From Streptomyces sp. JJ36 (lineage in GTDB: Bacteria > Actinomycetota > Actinomycetes > Streptomycetales > Streptomycetaceae), in contig NZ_JACYHE010000045.1 in the NCBI RefSeq assembly GCF_021696945.1, forward strand, positions 1-47,397: a DNA stretch of 47,397 nt. Reading direction: 5' to 3'. A program made the translations under genes and the position numbers. A model generated the notes under the pieces. The model worked only from the letters and a program-made list of their open reading frames with translations, searched no databases and had not been told where the DNA came from. Positions 14,938-22,828 of the stretch are shown here, in pieces (position 1 is the first letter of the stretch; every line of letters starts with the position of its first letter).

Positions 14938-16470
14938 GTGGCGTTGAAGAGGCATGCCCCCGAGGCCTCGTACGACTCGCTCTACGAGGACCAGCACGGT
15001 TCCGGCTCCGGTCCCGTCGCCCCCGCAGGCCCGCAGGACGCGGCTCCGTACGCGGACCACGGCACGTACCCCGGCTACGGGGACTGCGGTGACGACGGCG
15101 GCGCCGCCTTCGCCGCACCACACGGCCACCAGGGCGCGTACGACTTCCACGGGACCGGGACCTACGGGGGCCAGGGGCTCCACGGCGCGGCGGACGCCGG
15201 CTCCGGACACGCCGGCGCGTGGGACACGTGGGGCACCGGTCAGTACGACACCGCGCAGTTCGGCCAGTTCGACACGGGCCAGTTCGGCACCGGCCAGTCC
15301 GACACGGGTGCGTTCGGCCAGTTCGGCACCGGCCAGTTCGACACCGCGCAGTTCGAGACGCCCGTCTCCGCCACCGCCTGCACCTCCGGAGCCGGCCTCA
15401 CCTCCGGTTCCGGCCTCGGCCACAGCGGCGACCTCGGCGACGCCGCCCCGGCCGAACCCCACTTCGCCCCGGCCTACGGCCCCGCCCAGGAGGACGGGTT
15501 CACCGAGTGGAACCCGACCGAGGACTCCCTGCGCCCGGTGCGCGGCCGCCACCGCGTCGCCAAGCAGCGCGGCGGCATGGCCCGCAGCAGCGCCGTGCTC
15601 GGCGTCGGCATGATCGCGGCGGTGGGCGCGGGCGGCATGGCCAGCGCCAAGGACAAGTCGCCGACCGCGATATCCATGCCCGACCTGCCCTCGCTGGCGG
15701 ACGCCGTCGCGGACGAGCTCCCCGGCGACCTTCCCGGCATGGGCGGCGGCGCCGCGGGCGACTCCGGCGACACCGCCGCACCCGCTCAGGCCCCCCTCAC
15801 CCAGGCCGGGTTCAGCGGCACCGGCGACCCGTCGCAGTCCGGCGACGCGGGAGAGGCGCTCCGCGCCCGCATCCTCGCCCAGGCCGCGCAGCAGCAGAAC
15901 GACGCCGACCAGACCGCCCGGCAGCAGGCCACCGAGGCCGCCGCGGACAAGGCGGCCGAGGAAGCCGCGGCGGCCGCGGCCAAGGCCGAGGCCGAACGGA
16001 AGGCCGAGGAGGAGCGGAAGCGGCGGGAGGCCGCCCGCAAGGCCGAGCAGGAGCGGCTGGAACGCCTCGCCCGCAGCTACTCGCTGCCCCTCTCCTCCTA
16101 CACCCTCACCTCCGGCTACGGCGCCGCGGGCGGCATGTGGGAGAACAACCACACCGGCCAGGACTTCGCCGCCCAGACCGGCACCCCGGTGCTGGCGGTC
16201 CACTCCGGCACCGTCAAGGAGGCGGGCTGGGCCGGTTCGTACGGCTACCGCATCGTGCTGGAGCTCGAGGACGGCACCGAGATCTGGTACTGCCACCTCT
16301 CCTCGATGAACGTCTCGGCCGGTGCCGAGGTCACCACCAAGGACGTCATCGGCAACGTCGGCTCCACCGGCAACTCCACCGGCCCCCACCTGCACCTGGA
16401 GGTCCGGCCCGGTGGCGGCGACCCCGTCGACCCGCTCGCCTGGCTGCGCGGCAAGGGGCTCGGCGTCTGA
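14938..16470 (+). CDS. M23-family cell-wall metallopeptidase, c-di-AMP-riboswitch controlled
   Basis: The protein is 510 residues from the GTG at 14938 (GGAAGGAGAG upstream). A long disordered N-terminus (1-215) includes QFGTGQFDTAQF-type repeats (about 99-142). A single hydrophobic segment (about 218-237, SSAVLGVGMIAAVGAGGMASA) follows a basic KQRGG stretch. An Ala/Glu/Lys coiled coil spans about 306-380. The C-terminal M23 (LytM) domain has zinc ligands HTGQD (HxxxD, about 405-409) and GPHLHLEV (HxH, about 483-485). It should cut peptide cross-links in peptidoglycan outside the membrane. The leader riboswitch ties it to c-di-AMP, a wall-homeostasis signal. The very long cytoplasmic N-terminus before the anchor is unusual for a secreted hydrolase. 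Confidence 0.92.
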   Translation: MALKRHAPEASYDSLYEDQHGSGSGPVAPAGPQDAAPYADHGTYPGYGDCGDDGGAAFAAPHGHQGAYDFHGTGTYGGQGLHGAADAGSGHAGAWDTWGTGQYDTAQFGQFDTGQFGTGQSDTGAFGQFGTGQFDTAQFETPVSATACTSGAGLTSGSGLGHSGDLGDAAPAEPHFAPAYGPAQEDGFTEWNPTEDSLRPVRGRHRVAKQRGGMARSSAVLGVGMIAAVGAGGMASAKDKSPTAISMPDLPSLADAVADELPGDLPGMGGGAAGDSGDTAAPAQAPLTQAGFSGTGDPSQSGDAGEALRARILAQAAQQQNDADQTARQQATEAAADKAAEEAAAAAAKAEAERKAEEERKRREAARKAEQERLERLARSYSLPLSSYTLTSGYGAAGGMWENNHTGQDFAAQTGTPVLAVHSGTVKEAGWAGSYGYRIVLELEDGTEIWYCHLSSMNVSAGAEVTTKDVIGNVGSTGNSTGPHLHLEVRPGGGDPVDPLAWLRGKGLGV

Positions 16471-16875
16471 CACCGCCGCAGCCGGCCGCGGGGCCGGGAC
16501 CCGCACGCCCCGTGACCGTCCCTCCGGGCGCTCCCGGCCCCGGAGGCAGCCACGCACCGACGACCGACACCGACGATCGACCGGCCCCCCACATCCCGCA
16601 AGGGACCGAGCCGCCGCCCCGTACCGCCCGTGGCCTGTGTTCCATCCCCCCACCGCAGTCCCGGCAAGCAGGAGGGGACGGGGCGGCGGCCACCGGGAGC
16701 ACGGCCGTCCGCGCGCACGGCCGGTCCCGCACACACCCCGGCGGCCCTGGTGGACACCCCCCGACATCAGGGCCGCCGGTCCTTCTCCGTACGGCGCCCA
16801 CCGGCGCGGGCGCACGGCGGCGTGCGCGCGGGCCGGGGCCAGTCGGCCCGTACGCCGGCAACCGCCGCCCGTACG
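16471..16875. other. 405-base intergenic region between convergent genes
   Basis: This stretch holds one modest terminator hairpin (16521-16546). The rest is G+C-rich sequence with several CGTACG-type motifs near its right end. No supported gene or promoter was seen. Confidence 0.6.
16521..16546 (+). terminator. Possible terminator of M23 gene
   Basis: CCTCCGGG (16521-16528) pairs with CCCGGAGG (16539-16546) across a 10-base loop, about 50 bases after the stop codon. The stem is moderate. Confidence 0.45.
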
Positions 16876-17316
16876 TCAGCGGCGCGGCTGCCCGTACGCG
16901 CGCCGCACCCACACCCGGAGCACCATGCGCCGGTCGGCGACCATCGCCGCGCGATAGTCGCTCCAGTCGGGATGCTCGCCCTGGACCGCCCGGTACACCT
17001 CGATGAGCTCCTCGACCACCGCGTCGTACGGGTCCTCGGCGACCGGCGTCAGTTCCGCGTCCCCCTCGGCGACCGTCCACGCCCAGCCGTCGGGGGTGGT
17101 CACGTGGTAACTCGCCCGGGGGTCCCGCAGGAGGTTCCGGGTCTTGGCGCGGCCGGCCGTCACGGAGACCCGGAGGAGGCGGCGTCCGGGATCGTAGGTG
17201 TGGTTGACGTTCGACAACTGGGGGCGCCCGTCCCGCTTCAGCGTCGCCAGCACGCCGCGGTCCGTGTCGGCCAGCAGGGCCAGCAGCGCGTCCTGCGGCA
17301 CTCTCTCGTCGTCCAC
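16876..17316 (-). CDS. PPOX-class F420-dependent oxidoreductase
   Basis: The protein is 146 residues from the GTG at 17316, preceded by GAGAGGGG. It has the compact split-barrel layout of the F420-dependent PPOX family: LLALLADTDRGVLATLKRDGRPQLSNVNHTYD, then LLRVSVTAGRAKTRNLLRDPRASYHV, and a C-terminal AMVADRRMVLRVWVRRAYG. Relatives use the deazaflavin cofactor F420, or sometimes FMN, to reduce diverse substrates. The specific reaction is unknown. The length is typical. An in-frame extension upstream to 17379 looks non-coding. It is divergent from the subtilisin inhibitor gene. Confidence 0.88.
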   Translation of the reverse strand: MDDERVPQDALLALLADTDRGVLATLKRDGRPQLSNVNHTYDPGRRLLRVSVTAGRAKTRNLLRDPRASYHVTTPDGWAWTVAEGDAELTPVAEDPYDAVVEELIEVYRAVQGEHPDWSDYRAAMVADRRMVLRVWVRRAYGQPRR

Positions 17317-17624
17317 CCGTGACCCCTCTCCGCGTCCGGCAGGGGCCCGCGGGCCCCGTCTCCCCCTCCAGCTTTCCACGGAGCGGCCGCCGTCGCCGGT
17401 AGTCCTCCCGCAGCGCCGCCGGTACCGCCCGGGACGTGCCCCCCCCGCAAGGCCGAGCGCCGCCGGTCACCCGTACGCCGCACCTCCCTGCGGCCGTTCG
17501 GCTGTTCGGCCGGGGGAGCCCCGCAACTCCCCGGCCGGCCCGGCGTTACCCGGTGCAGGGGGCCGTATGCGCCCGTGGGCGGTGCGGCCCAGCCACCCGC
17601 CACCCTCCGCACCCGGGAGCCCTC
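17317..17624. other. 308-base intergenic region between divergent genes
   Basis: This should hold the promoters of the F420-type gene and the subtilisin inhibitor, but no convincing -10/-35 pair stands out. A stem CGGCCGGGG(G)AG / CTCCCCGGCCG (17507-17518 with 17527-17537, one bulged base) could be a terminator or leader hairpin ahead of the inhibitor gene. Confidence 0.4.
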
Positions 17625-18116
17625 ATGACTCCGACCGCCCCGCTCGCCCCGTTGCCGCCGCGCGCCCGGCGTGCCCGCCGCCGCACCCTTCTCTCCGGCG
17701 CCTCCGCCGTGTCGGCGTCCCTCGCCGCCGTCGTCGCGTCGCTCGCCGCCACGCCCGCCGCGGGCGCCGTGCCGCCCCGGCCGCCACAGGACCGGCTCAC
17801 CGTCACGGTCACCGACTCCGGCGTCCCCGGCCGGGACGGCACGTACGCGCTGACCTGCCACCCCGCGGGCGGCGACCACCCGGAGCGGCAGGCCGCCTGC
17901 GAGGCCCTGGACCGGGCCACGGTCTGGGGACGGGAACCCTTCGCCGAGGTGCCGGAGGACGCCCACTGCACCCTCCAGTACGGCGGCCCGGCCACCGCAC
18001 ACGTCACCGGCACCTGGGGCGGGCGTCCGGTGGACGCCGAGTTCCGGCGCACCGACGGGTGCGAGGTCTCCCGCTGGGACCGGCTGGTCCCCTTCCTCCC
18101 CCGCACCCGCTCCTGA
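17625..18116 (+). CDS. Streptomyces subtilisin inhibitor (SSI, family I16)
   Basis: The protein is 163 residues. It has a basic N-terminus, a signal core (ALLSGASAVSASLAAVVASLA-like, about 22-47) and then the mature inhibitor. SSI landmarks are TYALTCHPAGGDHPERQAACEAL, the reactive-loop CTLQYGG and VTGTWGGRPVDAEFRRTDGCEVSRWD, giving four cysteines for two disulphides. By alignment to classical SSI (CPMVYDP), the P1 residue is Leu and P1' is Gln, suggesting subtilisin- or chymotrypsin-like targets. The usual Pro after the first loop Cys is Thr. ATG 17625 follows GGGAG. It acts outside the cell as a tight-binding serine protease inhibitor. Confidence 0.9.
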   Translation: MTPTAPLAPLPPRARRARRRTLLSGASAVSASLAAVVASLAATPAAGAVPPRPPQDRLTVTVTDSGVPGRDGTYALTCHPAGGDHPERQAACEALDRATVWGREPFAEVPEDAHCTLQYGGPATAHVTGTWGGRPVDAEFRRTDGCEVSRWDRLVPFLPRTRS

Positions 18117-18353
18117 CCCGCGCGTCGCCCGTACGGCACCCGCACCGCCGGGCGGAGCGGACGGGGTCACGGCGCCCCGGCACGGTGCGGAGGGCGACGC
18201 CGGTGCTCTCGCCCCGGTGCGGGGCTCGCGGACCGGTTCTCGCGTTTCCGCCGCGGGTCCCGCATGTCCCGGGCGGCGCGCCGCAGGCCGCACGTCGGCG
18301 CACGCCTCCCGCACCCGCCGGCCCCTCCCGCCCCGCGGCCCCTGCCCCCTCGG

Positions 18354-18758
18354 CTAGCCCTCGGCGTAGGCCCGCAGGTCGCAGAGGTGCTGCCGCCACC
18401 CCTGGCGGTGCGCCTCCACCAGTCCCGTGCCGTCCGGCAGCGCCTCCCACCCGGAGTGCAGCACCCGTACGACCGTGCCGACGCCCGTTTCCCGCAGGCG
18501 CAGCTCCACCCGGGTGGCGGCGGGCCAGCCTTCGTCGGCCCACTCCAGGGCGAGACGCTGCTCGGGTTCCAGTCCGACCACCTCGCCCCGGGTCACGGTC
18601 TCCGCACCGGACGCGTCCCGCCACCGCTCCTCGAACCGCCCGCCGGGGCGGGCGTCCAGTTCGAGGTACGGCCACCAGCCGGCGCGCCCCCGCGTCGTGA
18701 CGAGTGCCTGCCAGACGATCGCGGCCGGAGCCGACACCAGGACCGACTCGTCCACCAT
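18354..18758 (-). CDS. SRPBCC / AHSA1-domain protein
   Basis: The protein is 134 residues from the ATG at 18758, chosen because GGGAGAGAAGG lies just upstream; the ATG at 18776 and the longer frame above it have no such site. It starts VDESVLVSAPAAIVWQALVTTRG, continues with WWPYLELDARPGGRFEERWRD and GEVVGLEPEQRLALEWADEGWPAATRVELRL, and ends in a long helix (GWRQHLCDLRAYAEG). This is the START-like fold of activator-of-Hsp90-homology proteins, which bind hydrophobic ligands. The ligand and role are unknown. It appears monocistronic. Confidence 0.87.
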   Translation of the reverse strand: MVDESVLVSAPAAIVWQALVTTRGRAGWWPYLELDARPGGRFEERWRDASGAETVTRGEVVGLEPEQRLALEWADEGWPAATRVELRLRETGVGTVVRVLHSGWEALPDGTGLVEAHRQGWRQHLCDLRAYAEG

Positions 18759-19031
18759 CGCCTTCTCTCCCACCATGTGCCCGAGCGTACGAAGGCGCCG
18801 GCGCCCCCGGCGGCGCAGCGCCCCGCCACGGCGCGAACGCGCCGCCGGAGAACCGGGGCCGCCCGTACCCGCGCCCCGGGACGCCCGGTCCGGGCCCGTA
18901 CGGCCGGCGGAGGGGAGCCATGGCCGGGGCGCCGTCACCGGGCTGCACGCCGTGCGCCACCCCGGGGAGCCGCGCGTCCGGTGCGGACAGACCCCCGTGC
19001 CGCTGAGCCCGGACCGCCTGGACCAGCGCGT

Positions 19032-19949
19032 TCAGGCGGCCACCGCCCCGCCCCCGGGCTCGTGCGTCACCTGGGCGAAGGCGCTCAGAAAGGCCTCCGG
19101 ACGCTCCGTCATCGGCACATGGCCGCACTCCGCGATCGTGTGCAGCGGCCAGCCGAAGCGCGCCTGTGCCGCCCGCGCGTACCGCACCGGCGCCATCCGG
19201 TCCTCTGCTCCCCACACCAGCCCCACGGGCATGTCGATGCCGTGCAGCTCCTCCATGTCGAGCCGGCTCGTACCGGCCCGCAGAAACTGCCGCATCGTCC
19301 GCTTGACGTAGGGCACCTCCGCCCGCGCCGTCAGGTACGCCCGCTCGGCCGCCAGGCGTTCGCCGCCTTCCCGGCGTACGCGTACGGGGTCGTGGAAGGG
19401 CCAGCGTTCGAACTGCCGCAGGCTGTGCTCCGACGGCCGGCCGGTGAAGCGCAGCGCCGCGAGCAGCAGGGCCGGCGGCGGCCGCCAGTGCCCGATCGCG
19501 GGTACGTCCACCAGCACCAGCCGGCGCAGGAAGTCGCCCCGCCGGGCGGCGAACCGCACCGCCAGTCCGGCCGGCAACGAGTGCGCCACCAGGGTCGGGC
19601 GCTCGTCCCCGCAGGTCAGCGGCAGCAGCGCCGCCAACCAGTCGGCGAACTGCGCGTAGTTCACCCGGGGCAGCGGCTCCGCCTCACCGAGCCCCGGGAG
19701 GTCCGGTACCACCACCCGGTGCGAGGCGGCCAGCCGCGGCAGCACCGCGGACCAGGCGAGGCAGCCGGCCGCCGTGGGGCCGTGCAGCAGCACCAGGGGC
19801 GGCCCGCTGCCGCCCTCCAGCACCGGGGTGGTGCCGCCCCGCACGTCAAGGCGGCACTCCGTGACCGGGAGTTCGCCGATCACCCGGGACCGCCGGGCCC
19901 GGGCCTCCCGGGCCTGCCTGTCCCTCGCCGGGTCGCCGGACGTACTCAT
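19032..19949 (-). CDS. Alpha/beta hydrolase
   Basis: The protein is 305 residues from the ATG at 19949 (AAGAGGG upstream). Oxyanion-hole region PPLVLLHGPTAAG is followed by VVPDLPGLGEAE. The nucleophile region is LVAHSLPAGLAVRFA, the acid is in VWGAEDRM and the catalytic His in ECGHVPMTERP. The nucleophile elbow reads AHSLP where most relatives have GHSxG, so both flanking glycines are replaced. The serine is still present, and activity is plausible but not certain. No signal peptide is visible; it is probably cytoplasmic. The substrate is unknown. Confidence 0.88.
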   Translation of the reverse strand: MSTSGDPARDRQAREARARRSRVIGELPVTECRLDVRGGTTPVLEGGSGPPLVLLHGPTAAGCLAWSAVLPRLAASHRVVVPDLPGLGEAEPLPRVNYAQFADWLAALLPLTCGDERPTLVAHSLPAGLAVRFAARRGDFLRRLVLVDVPAIGHWRPPPALLLAALRFTGRPSEHSLRQFERWPFHDPVRVRREGGERLAAERAYLTARAEVPYVKRTMRQFLRAGTSRLDMEELHGIDMPVGLVWGAEDRMAPVRYARAAQARFGWPLHTIAECGHVPMTERPEAFLSAFAQVTHEPGGGAVAA

Positions 19950-20178
19950 GACGCAGGCCCTCTTCCCGCGTGCCCGCCCCCTACGACAGATCCTCCTCCA
20001 GTCTGGCACCCGGGCCCGGGGCCCGCGAGGCGCCGCCGTCCGCCGCGGGCGGCCCGCACGCGAGCCGGGCCGCGGGTCCCTGCTCGCGGGCCGGTGGCCC
20101 CGGCGACGGCCGACCGGGGCACCCGCCTCGTGCTCCGGTGGTGGTCCGCGGGGAGCGCCCACCCCCGGGAACGCCCGG

Positions 20179-21021
20179 CTACCCGGTGCCCGCGTACCGG
20201 ACGAGCCCCGGCTCCGGCAGCAGCCACCCCTCCTCGGCGAAGAGCTCCGTCCCCCGCGCCCGTACGCCCGCGTCGGCGGCCGCCCGCCGTACCCAGTCCC
20301 CGGGCCCCGGGCCCAGCAGCTCCCGCAGCGGCGGCGACTCCGCCAGCAACCCGCGGAGCACCGCGCGCTGCGGCCCGGCCGGGCGCCGGGTGCCGTCCGG
20401 GCGGCCGAGCACGCCCCGCGCGTTCGCGTAGACGTACGCCCCGTCGAGCCGTCGCCCCGAGGGGAGCGTCACGGGGAAGTCGGCGGCGGGGAGCAGCGCC
20501 CGTACGTAGTTCGGCAGTTCCGTCGCGTCGACGGCCGCGAGCTGCTCCGGGTCGGGCCAGGTGACCACCAGGGGCGTCTCGGCCTCCGGGTCCGTGTACG
20601 GGGAGGCGGAGACGTACCCGCGGGGGCTGATGTGCCCGGAGAGGCCCACGCCGATGCCGCCCACCCGTACCGGCACCATCGGCAGCACGCCGGAGAGACC
20701 GGCGTGGGCCAGCTTGTACGCCATCTGGCCCGGCGAGGCGTTCGAACCGACGGCCAGCACCGGCACCCGGCCGCCCGGCCCGGCCGCCCCGAGGTTCCGC
20801 AGCACCCGGTCCAGCGGGAGGGGGTCGCCGGACCCGTCCGGCATCCGTACCGGCCAGTCGCCGAGATCGCCGGCCACCGGCTCCAGCTCCCACAGCTCCC
20901 GGCCGTTGAGCAGGGCGGGGGCGGTGACCGGGAGCCCGGGGTACGTGAGCGGCTCCAGGGCGGCCGCCACGGCCAGGCCGAGGGCCTCCAGGGAACGGGG
21001 GTGCGGGGCGGGGGTCGTCAC
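20179..21021 (-). CDS. Conserved hypothetical, gamma-glutamylcyclotransferase-like
   Basis: The protein is 280 residues from the GTG at 21021 (AGAGG upstream; spacing long). The segment VPVLAVGSNASPGQMAYKLAH resembles the YGSN phosphate/substrate loop of gamma-glutamylcyclotransferase-like (AIG2/GGCT) proteins. The downstream YVSASPYTDPEAETPLVVTWPDPEQLAAVDATELPNY looks conserved. No membrane segment or signal is present. I do not recognise a characterised member, so the GGCT link is a fold-level guess. It shares an intergenic region of 294 bases with the divergent secreted-protein gene. Confidence 0.72.
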   Translation of the reverse strand: MTTPAPHPRSLEALGLAVAAALEPLTYPGLPVTAPALLNGRELWELEPVAGDLGDWPVRMPDGSGDPLPLDRVLRNLGAAGPGGRVPVLAVGSNASPGQMAYKLAHAGLSGVLPMVPVRVGGIGVGLSGHISPRGYVSASPYTDPEAETPLVVTWPDPEQLAAVDATELPNYVRALLPAADFPVTLPSGRRLDGAYVYANARGVLGRPDGTRRPAGPQRAVLRGLLAESPPLRELLGPGPGDWVRRAAADAGVRARGTELFAEEGWLLPEPGLVRYAGTG

Positions 21022-21315
21022 GGAGGGGCCGCCTCTCGGGTCGCCGGTGCGGGAACGGGCGCGGGCGCCGGCCGCCACGCGCCGGGCGGTACGCGCTCCA
21101 CCGTACGCGCGCCCGTGCCCGGGCCGCGGCACCGTACGCGCGCCCGCGCCCGCGCCCGGACGGCGGCGGCCAGGGCGCCCCGGCCGGGTCGGCTCCCTCC
21201 GGCAGCCGGGCCCGCCCCAGCCCCTGTTCGGGCGACGTTCCGCGACCCCGCCCGGCTCCCCGGGTACATCTGCGCGTGGCCGAACCGTTCGCGAGATCCA
21301 CAGGAAGGCAGCCCC

Positions 21316-21978
21316 GTGCCGCACACCCGGATATCCCCGCACCGCTCCCGCCCGGGGCACAGCCCGGGCCCCGCCCCTACCCCCGGCACCGGATCCGCTC
21401 CCGCGCCCGGCGCCGCCCCCGGGGACAGCAGCACCCCCCGCACCCGTCGCACCCTCGTCACCGCCCCCGCCGCCCTGGCCGCCGCCGTCCTCACGGCTCT
21501 CGCGGCCGTGGGCGCGGCCGCTCCGCAGGCCGCAGCCGCCCCCCAGCCCCGCTTCGTCACGGCAGAGCAGTGTGAGCAGGCCGGCGGGCGGGTGGCCGTG
21601 GCCCTCGGGGCCCGTACCGTCTGTGAGGGCGGCCGCTATGCCGCCCTCCCCGTGGCCTCGTACACGGCGGAGCCGATGATCACGCCCGCGCAGTGCACCA
21701 AGGGCGGCGGCCGGCTCCCCGCCCGGGCCGTCCTCCGGGCGTACCGCTGCGACGGCGGGGAGCACGGCGGCCGCCTGGTGCTCCGGCCGGAGGGCCGGCG
21801 CATCGGCCTGACCTGGCGCGAGTGCGTCTCCGCGGGCGGCAGCCCGGTCACGGACCCGGAGGGTTTCTTCGCGCCGCCCCTGCGCCCGTACTGCTCGGGC
21901 GGCCGCTACCACGGTGTGGTCTTCCTGCACGACAGGACTCAGAAAGACGCCTGGTGGCACTTGATAGGCAAGTCATGA
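21316..21978 (+). CDS. Secreted protein with three Cys-paired internal repeats
   Basis: The protein is 220 residues from the GTG at 21316 (AGGAAGG upstream). A Pro/Gly-rich leader and a long hydrophobic signal (LVTAPAALAAAVLTALAAVGAAAPQAAAA, about 47-75) precede a mature domain of about 145 residues. This has three repeats of the form C-x4-GG...C-x-GG: EQCEQAGGR...VCEGGRY, AQCTKGGGR...RCDGGE and RECVSAGGS...YCSGGRYHG. Each repeat supplies one cysteine pair, so three small disulphide units are likely. No enzyme motif is seen and the function is unknown. Its stop codon lies inside the 24-bp palindrome that precedes the ArsR gene. Confidence 0.8.
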   Translation: MPHTRISPHRSRPGHSPGPAPTPGTGSAPAPGAAPGDSSTPRTRRTLVTAPAALAAAVLTALAAVGAAAPQAAAAPQPRFVTAEQCEQAGGRVAVALGARTVCEGGRYAALPVASYTAEPMITPAQCTKGGGRLPARAVLRAYRCDGGEHGGRLVLRPEGRRIGLTWRECVSAGGSPVTDPEGFFAPPLRPYCSGGRYHGVVFLHDRTQKDAWWHLIGKS

Positions 21979-21990
21979 CTTGCCTATGGT
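21961..21990 (+). promoter_or_regulatory. Promoter of arsR-VOC pair
   Basis: TTGATA (21961-21966) and TATGGT (21985-21990) are spaced by 18 bases and flank the palindrome. The -10 ends 6 bases before the GTG at 21997, so the transcript probably starts at or near the start codon, making it leaderless. Confidence 0.55.
21964..21987. promoter_or_regulatory. 24-bp perfect palindrome, ArsR operator
   Basis: Every base of 21964-21987 matches its reverse complement (half-site ATAGGCAAGTCA). It fills the spacer between the -35 and -10 of the arsR promoter, the classic position for an autorepressor site. It also overlaps the last codons and stop of the upstream secreted-protein gene. Confidence 0.85.
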
Positions 21991-21996
21991 GGGGTC

Positions 21997-22290
21997 GTGC
22001 CGGAGGATGTCTTCAAGGCACTGGCCGACCCCACCCGCCGGCGCATCCTCGACGAGCTGGCGGAGCGGGACGGGCAGTCCCTGTTCGAGATCTGTGCGCG
22101 CCTCGCGACCAAGCACGGGCTGGGGCTGTCGCGCCAGGCGATCAGCCAGCACCTCGCCGTTCTGGAGGCTGCCGAGCTGGTCCGTAGCCGCAGGCAGGGG
22201 CGCTACAAGTTCCACGACCTGAACACCGCACCGCTTGAGCGCATCGTCGCCCGATGGCTCAAGCCCCCCGAAGAGGAGACCGGGCCATGA
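21997..22290 (+). CDS. ArsR-family transcriptional repressor
   Basis: This 97-residue winged-helix regulator opens PEDVFKALADPTRRRILDELAERDG, the standard ArsR start. The recognition region LSRQAISQHLAVLEAAELVRSRRQGRYKFHDLN follows. No metal-binding CxC motif is seen, so it belongs to the metal-independent branch often paired with VOC or SRPBCC partners. The start is the GTG at 21997, 9 bases past the palindrome. Its stop overlaps the ATG of the VOC gene (ATGA), so the two are translationally coupled. It probably represses its own operon by binding 21964-21987. Confidence 0.92.
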   Translation: MPEDVFKALADPTRRRILDELAERDGQSLFEICARLATKHGLGLSRQAISQHLAVLEAAELVRSRRQGRYKFHDLNTAPLERIVARWLKPPEEETGP

Positions 22291-22670
22291 GGATCGAGCT
22301 GTCGAGCGTCCACGTGGACGATCAGGACAAGGCCCTGCGCTTCTACACGGAGAAGCTGGGGTTCGTGAAGAAGAACGAGATCCCGCTCGGCGAGGCCCGG
22401 TGGCTCACCGTGGTCTCGCCCGAGGACCCCGACGGGACCGAACTGGTCCTGGAGCCGGACGACCACCCGGCCGCCAAGCAGTACAAGGAGGGGCTGGCCG
22501 GGGACGGCATCCCGGTCACCTCGTTCGGCGTGGACGACGTGCGCGCGGAGTACGCACGGCTGCGCGAGCGCGGGGTGCACTTCACCCAGGAGCCGGCGGA
22601 CATGGGCCCGGTCACCACCGCGGTCCTGGACGACACCTGCGGCAACCTGATCCAGCTCCACAGCCAGTAG
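22287..22670 (+). CDS. VOC-family (glyoxalase/bleomycin-resistance fold) protein
   Basis: The protein is 127 residues starting MRIELSSVHVDDQDKALRFY, the typical first beta-alpha unit of VOC proteins. It continues with WLTVVSPEDPDGTELVLEPD, then a second module (VTSFGVDDVRAEYARLRERGVHF) and the metal-ligand region DTCGNLIQLHS. Members bind metal and small ligands in glyoxalase, dioxygenase or drug-sequestration roles. The ATG at 22287 follows GAAGAGGAG and overlaps the arsR stop. The coupling suggests it handles the ligand sensed by, or the stress controlled through, the ArsR repressor. The exact reaction is unknown. Confidence 0.9.
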   Translation: MRIELSSVHVDDQDKALRFYTEKLGFVKKNEIPLGEARWLTVVSPEDPDGTELVLEPDDHPAAKQYKEGLAGDGIPVTSFGVDDVRAEYARLRERGVHFTQEPADMGPVTTAVLDDTCGNLIQLHSQ

Positions 22671-22762
22671 GGCACCCGGCTCCCCGCCCGCCCGCCGCCT
22701 CGACGCCCCGCTCCCGTTTTGGCCCGTGGCGCGGCAGGGGAGACGCACGTCACGTGCGGCCG

Positions 22763-22789
22763 TGTCACATCGGGCCGGTCCGTGCCGTC
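22763..22789 (+). promoter_or_regulatory. Consensus ECF41-type sigma promoter
   Basis: TGTCACA (22763-22769), exactly 16 bases, then CGTC (22786-22789) reproduce the published ECF41 promoter consensus without mismatch. It lies 39 bases upstream of the AhpD-like start codon. Carboxymuconolactone decarboxylase-type genes are the known ECF41 targets. Confidence 0.88.
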
Positions 22790-22828
22790 GTAGGGGTGAC
22801 GTCACCGACAACGGCAGAGGAGCCCGCG

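Noticed and set aside
14893..16815. Large minus-strand frame over the M23 gene and riboswitch
   Set aside because: The plus strand has the riboswitch, ribosome site and zinc-ligand motifs. The antisense frame has no recognisable domain.
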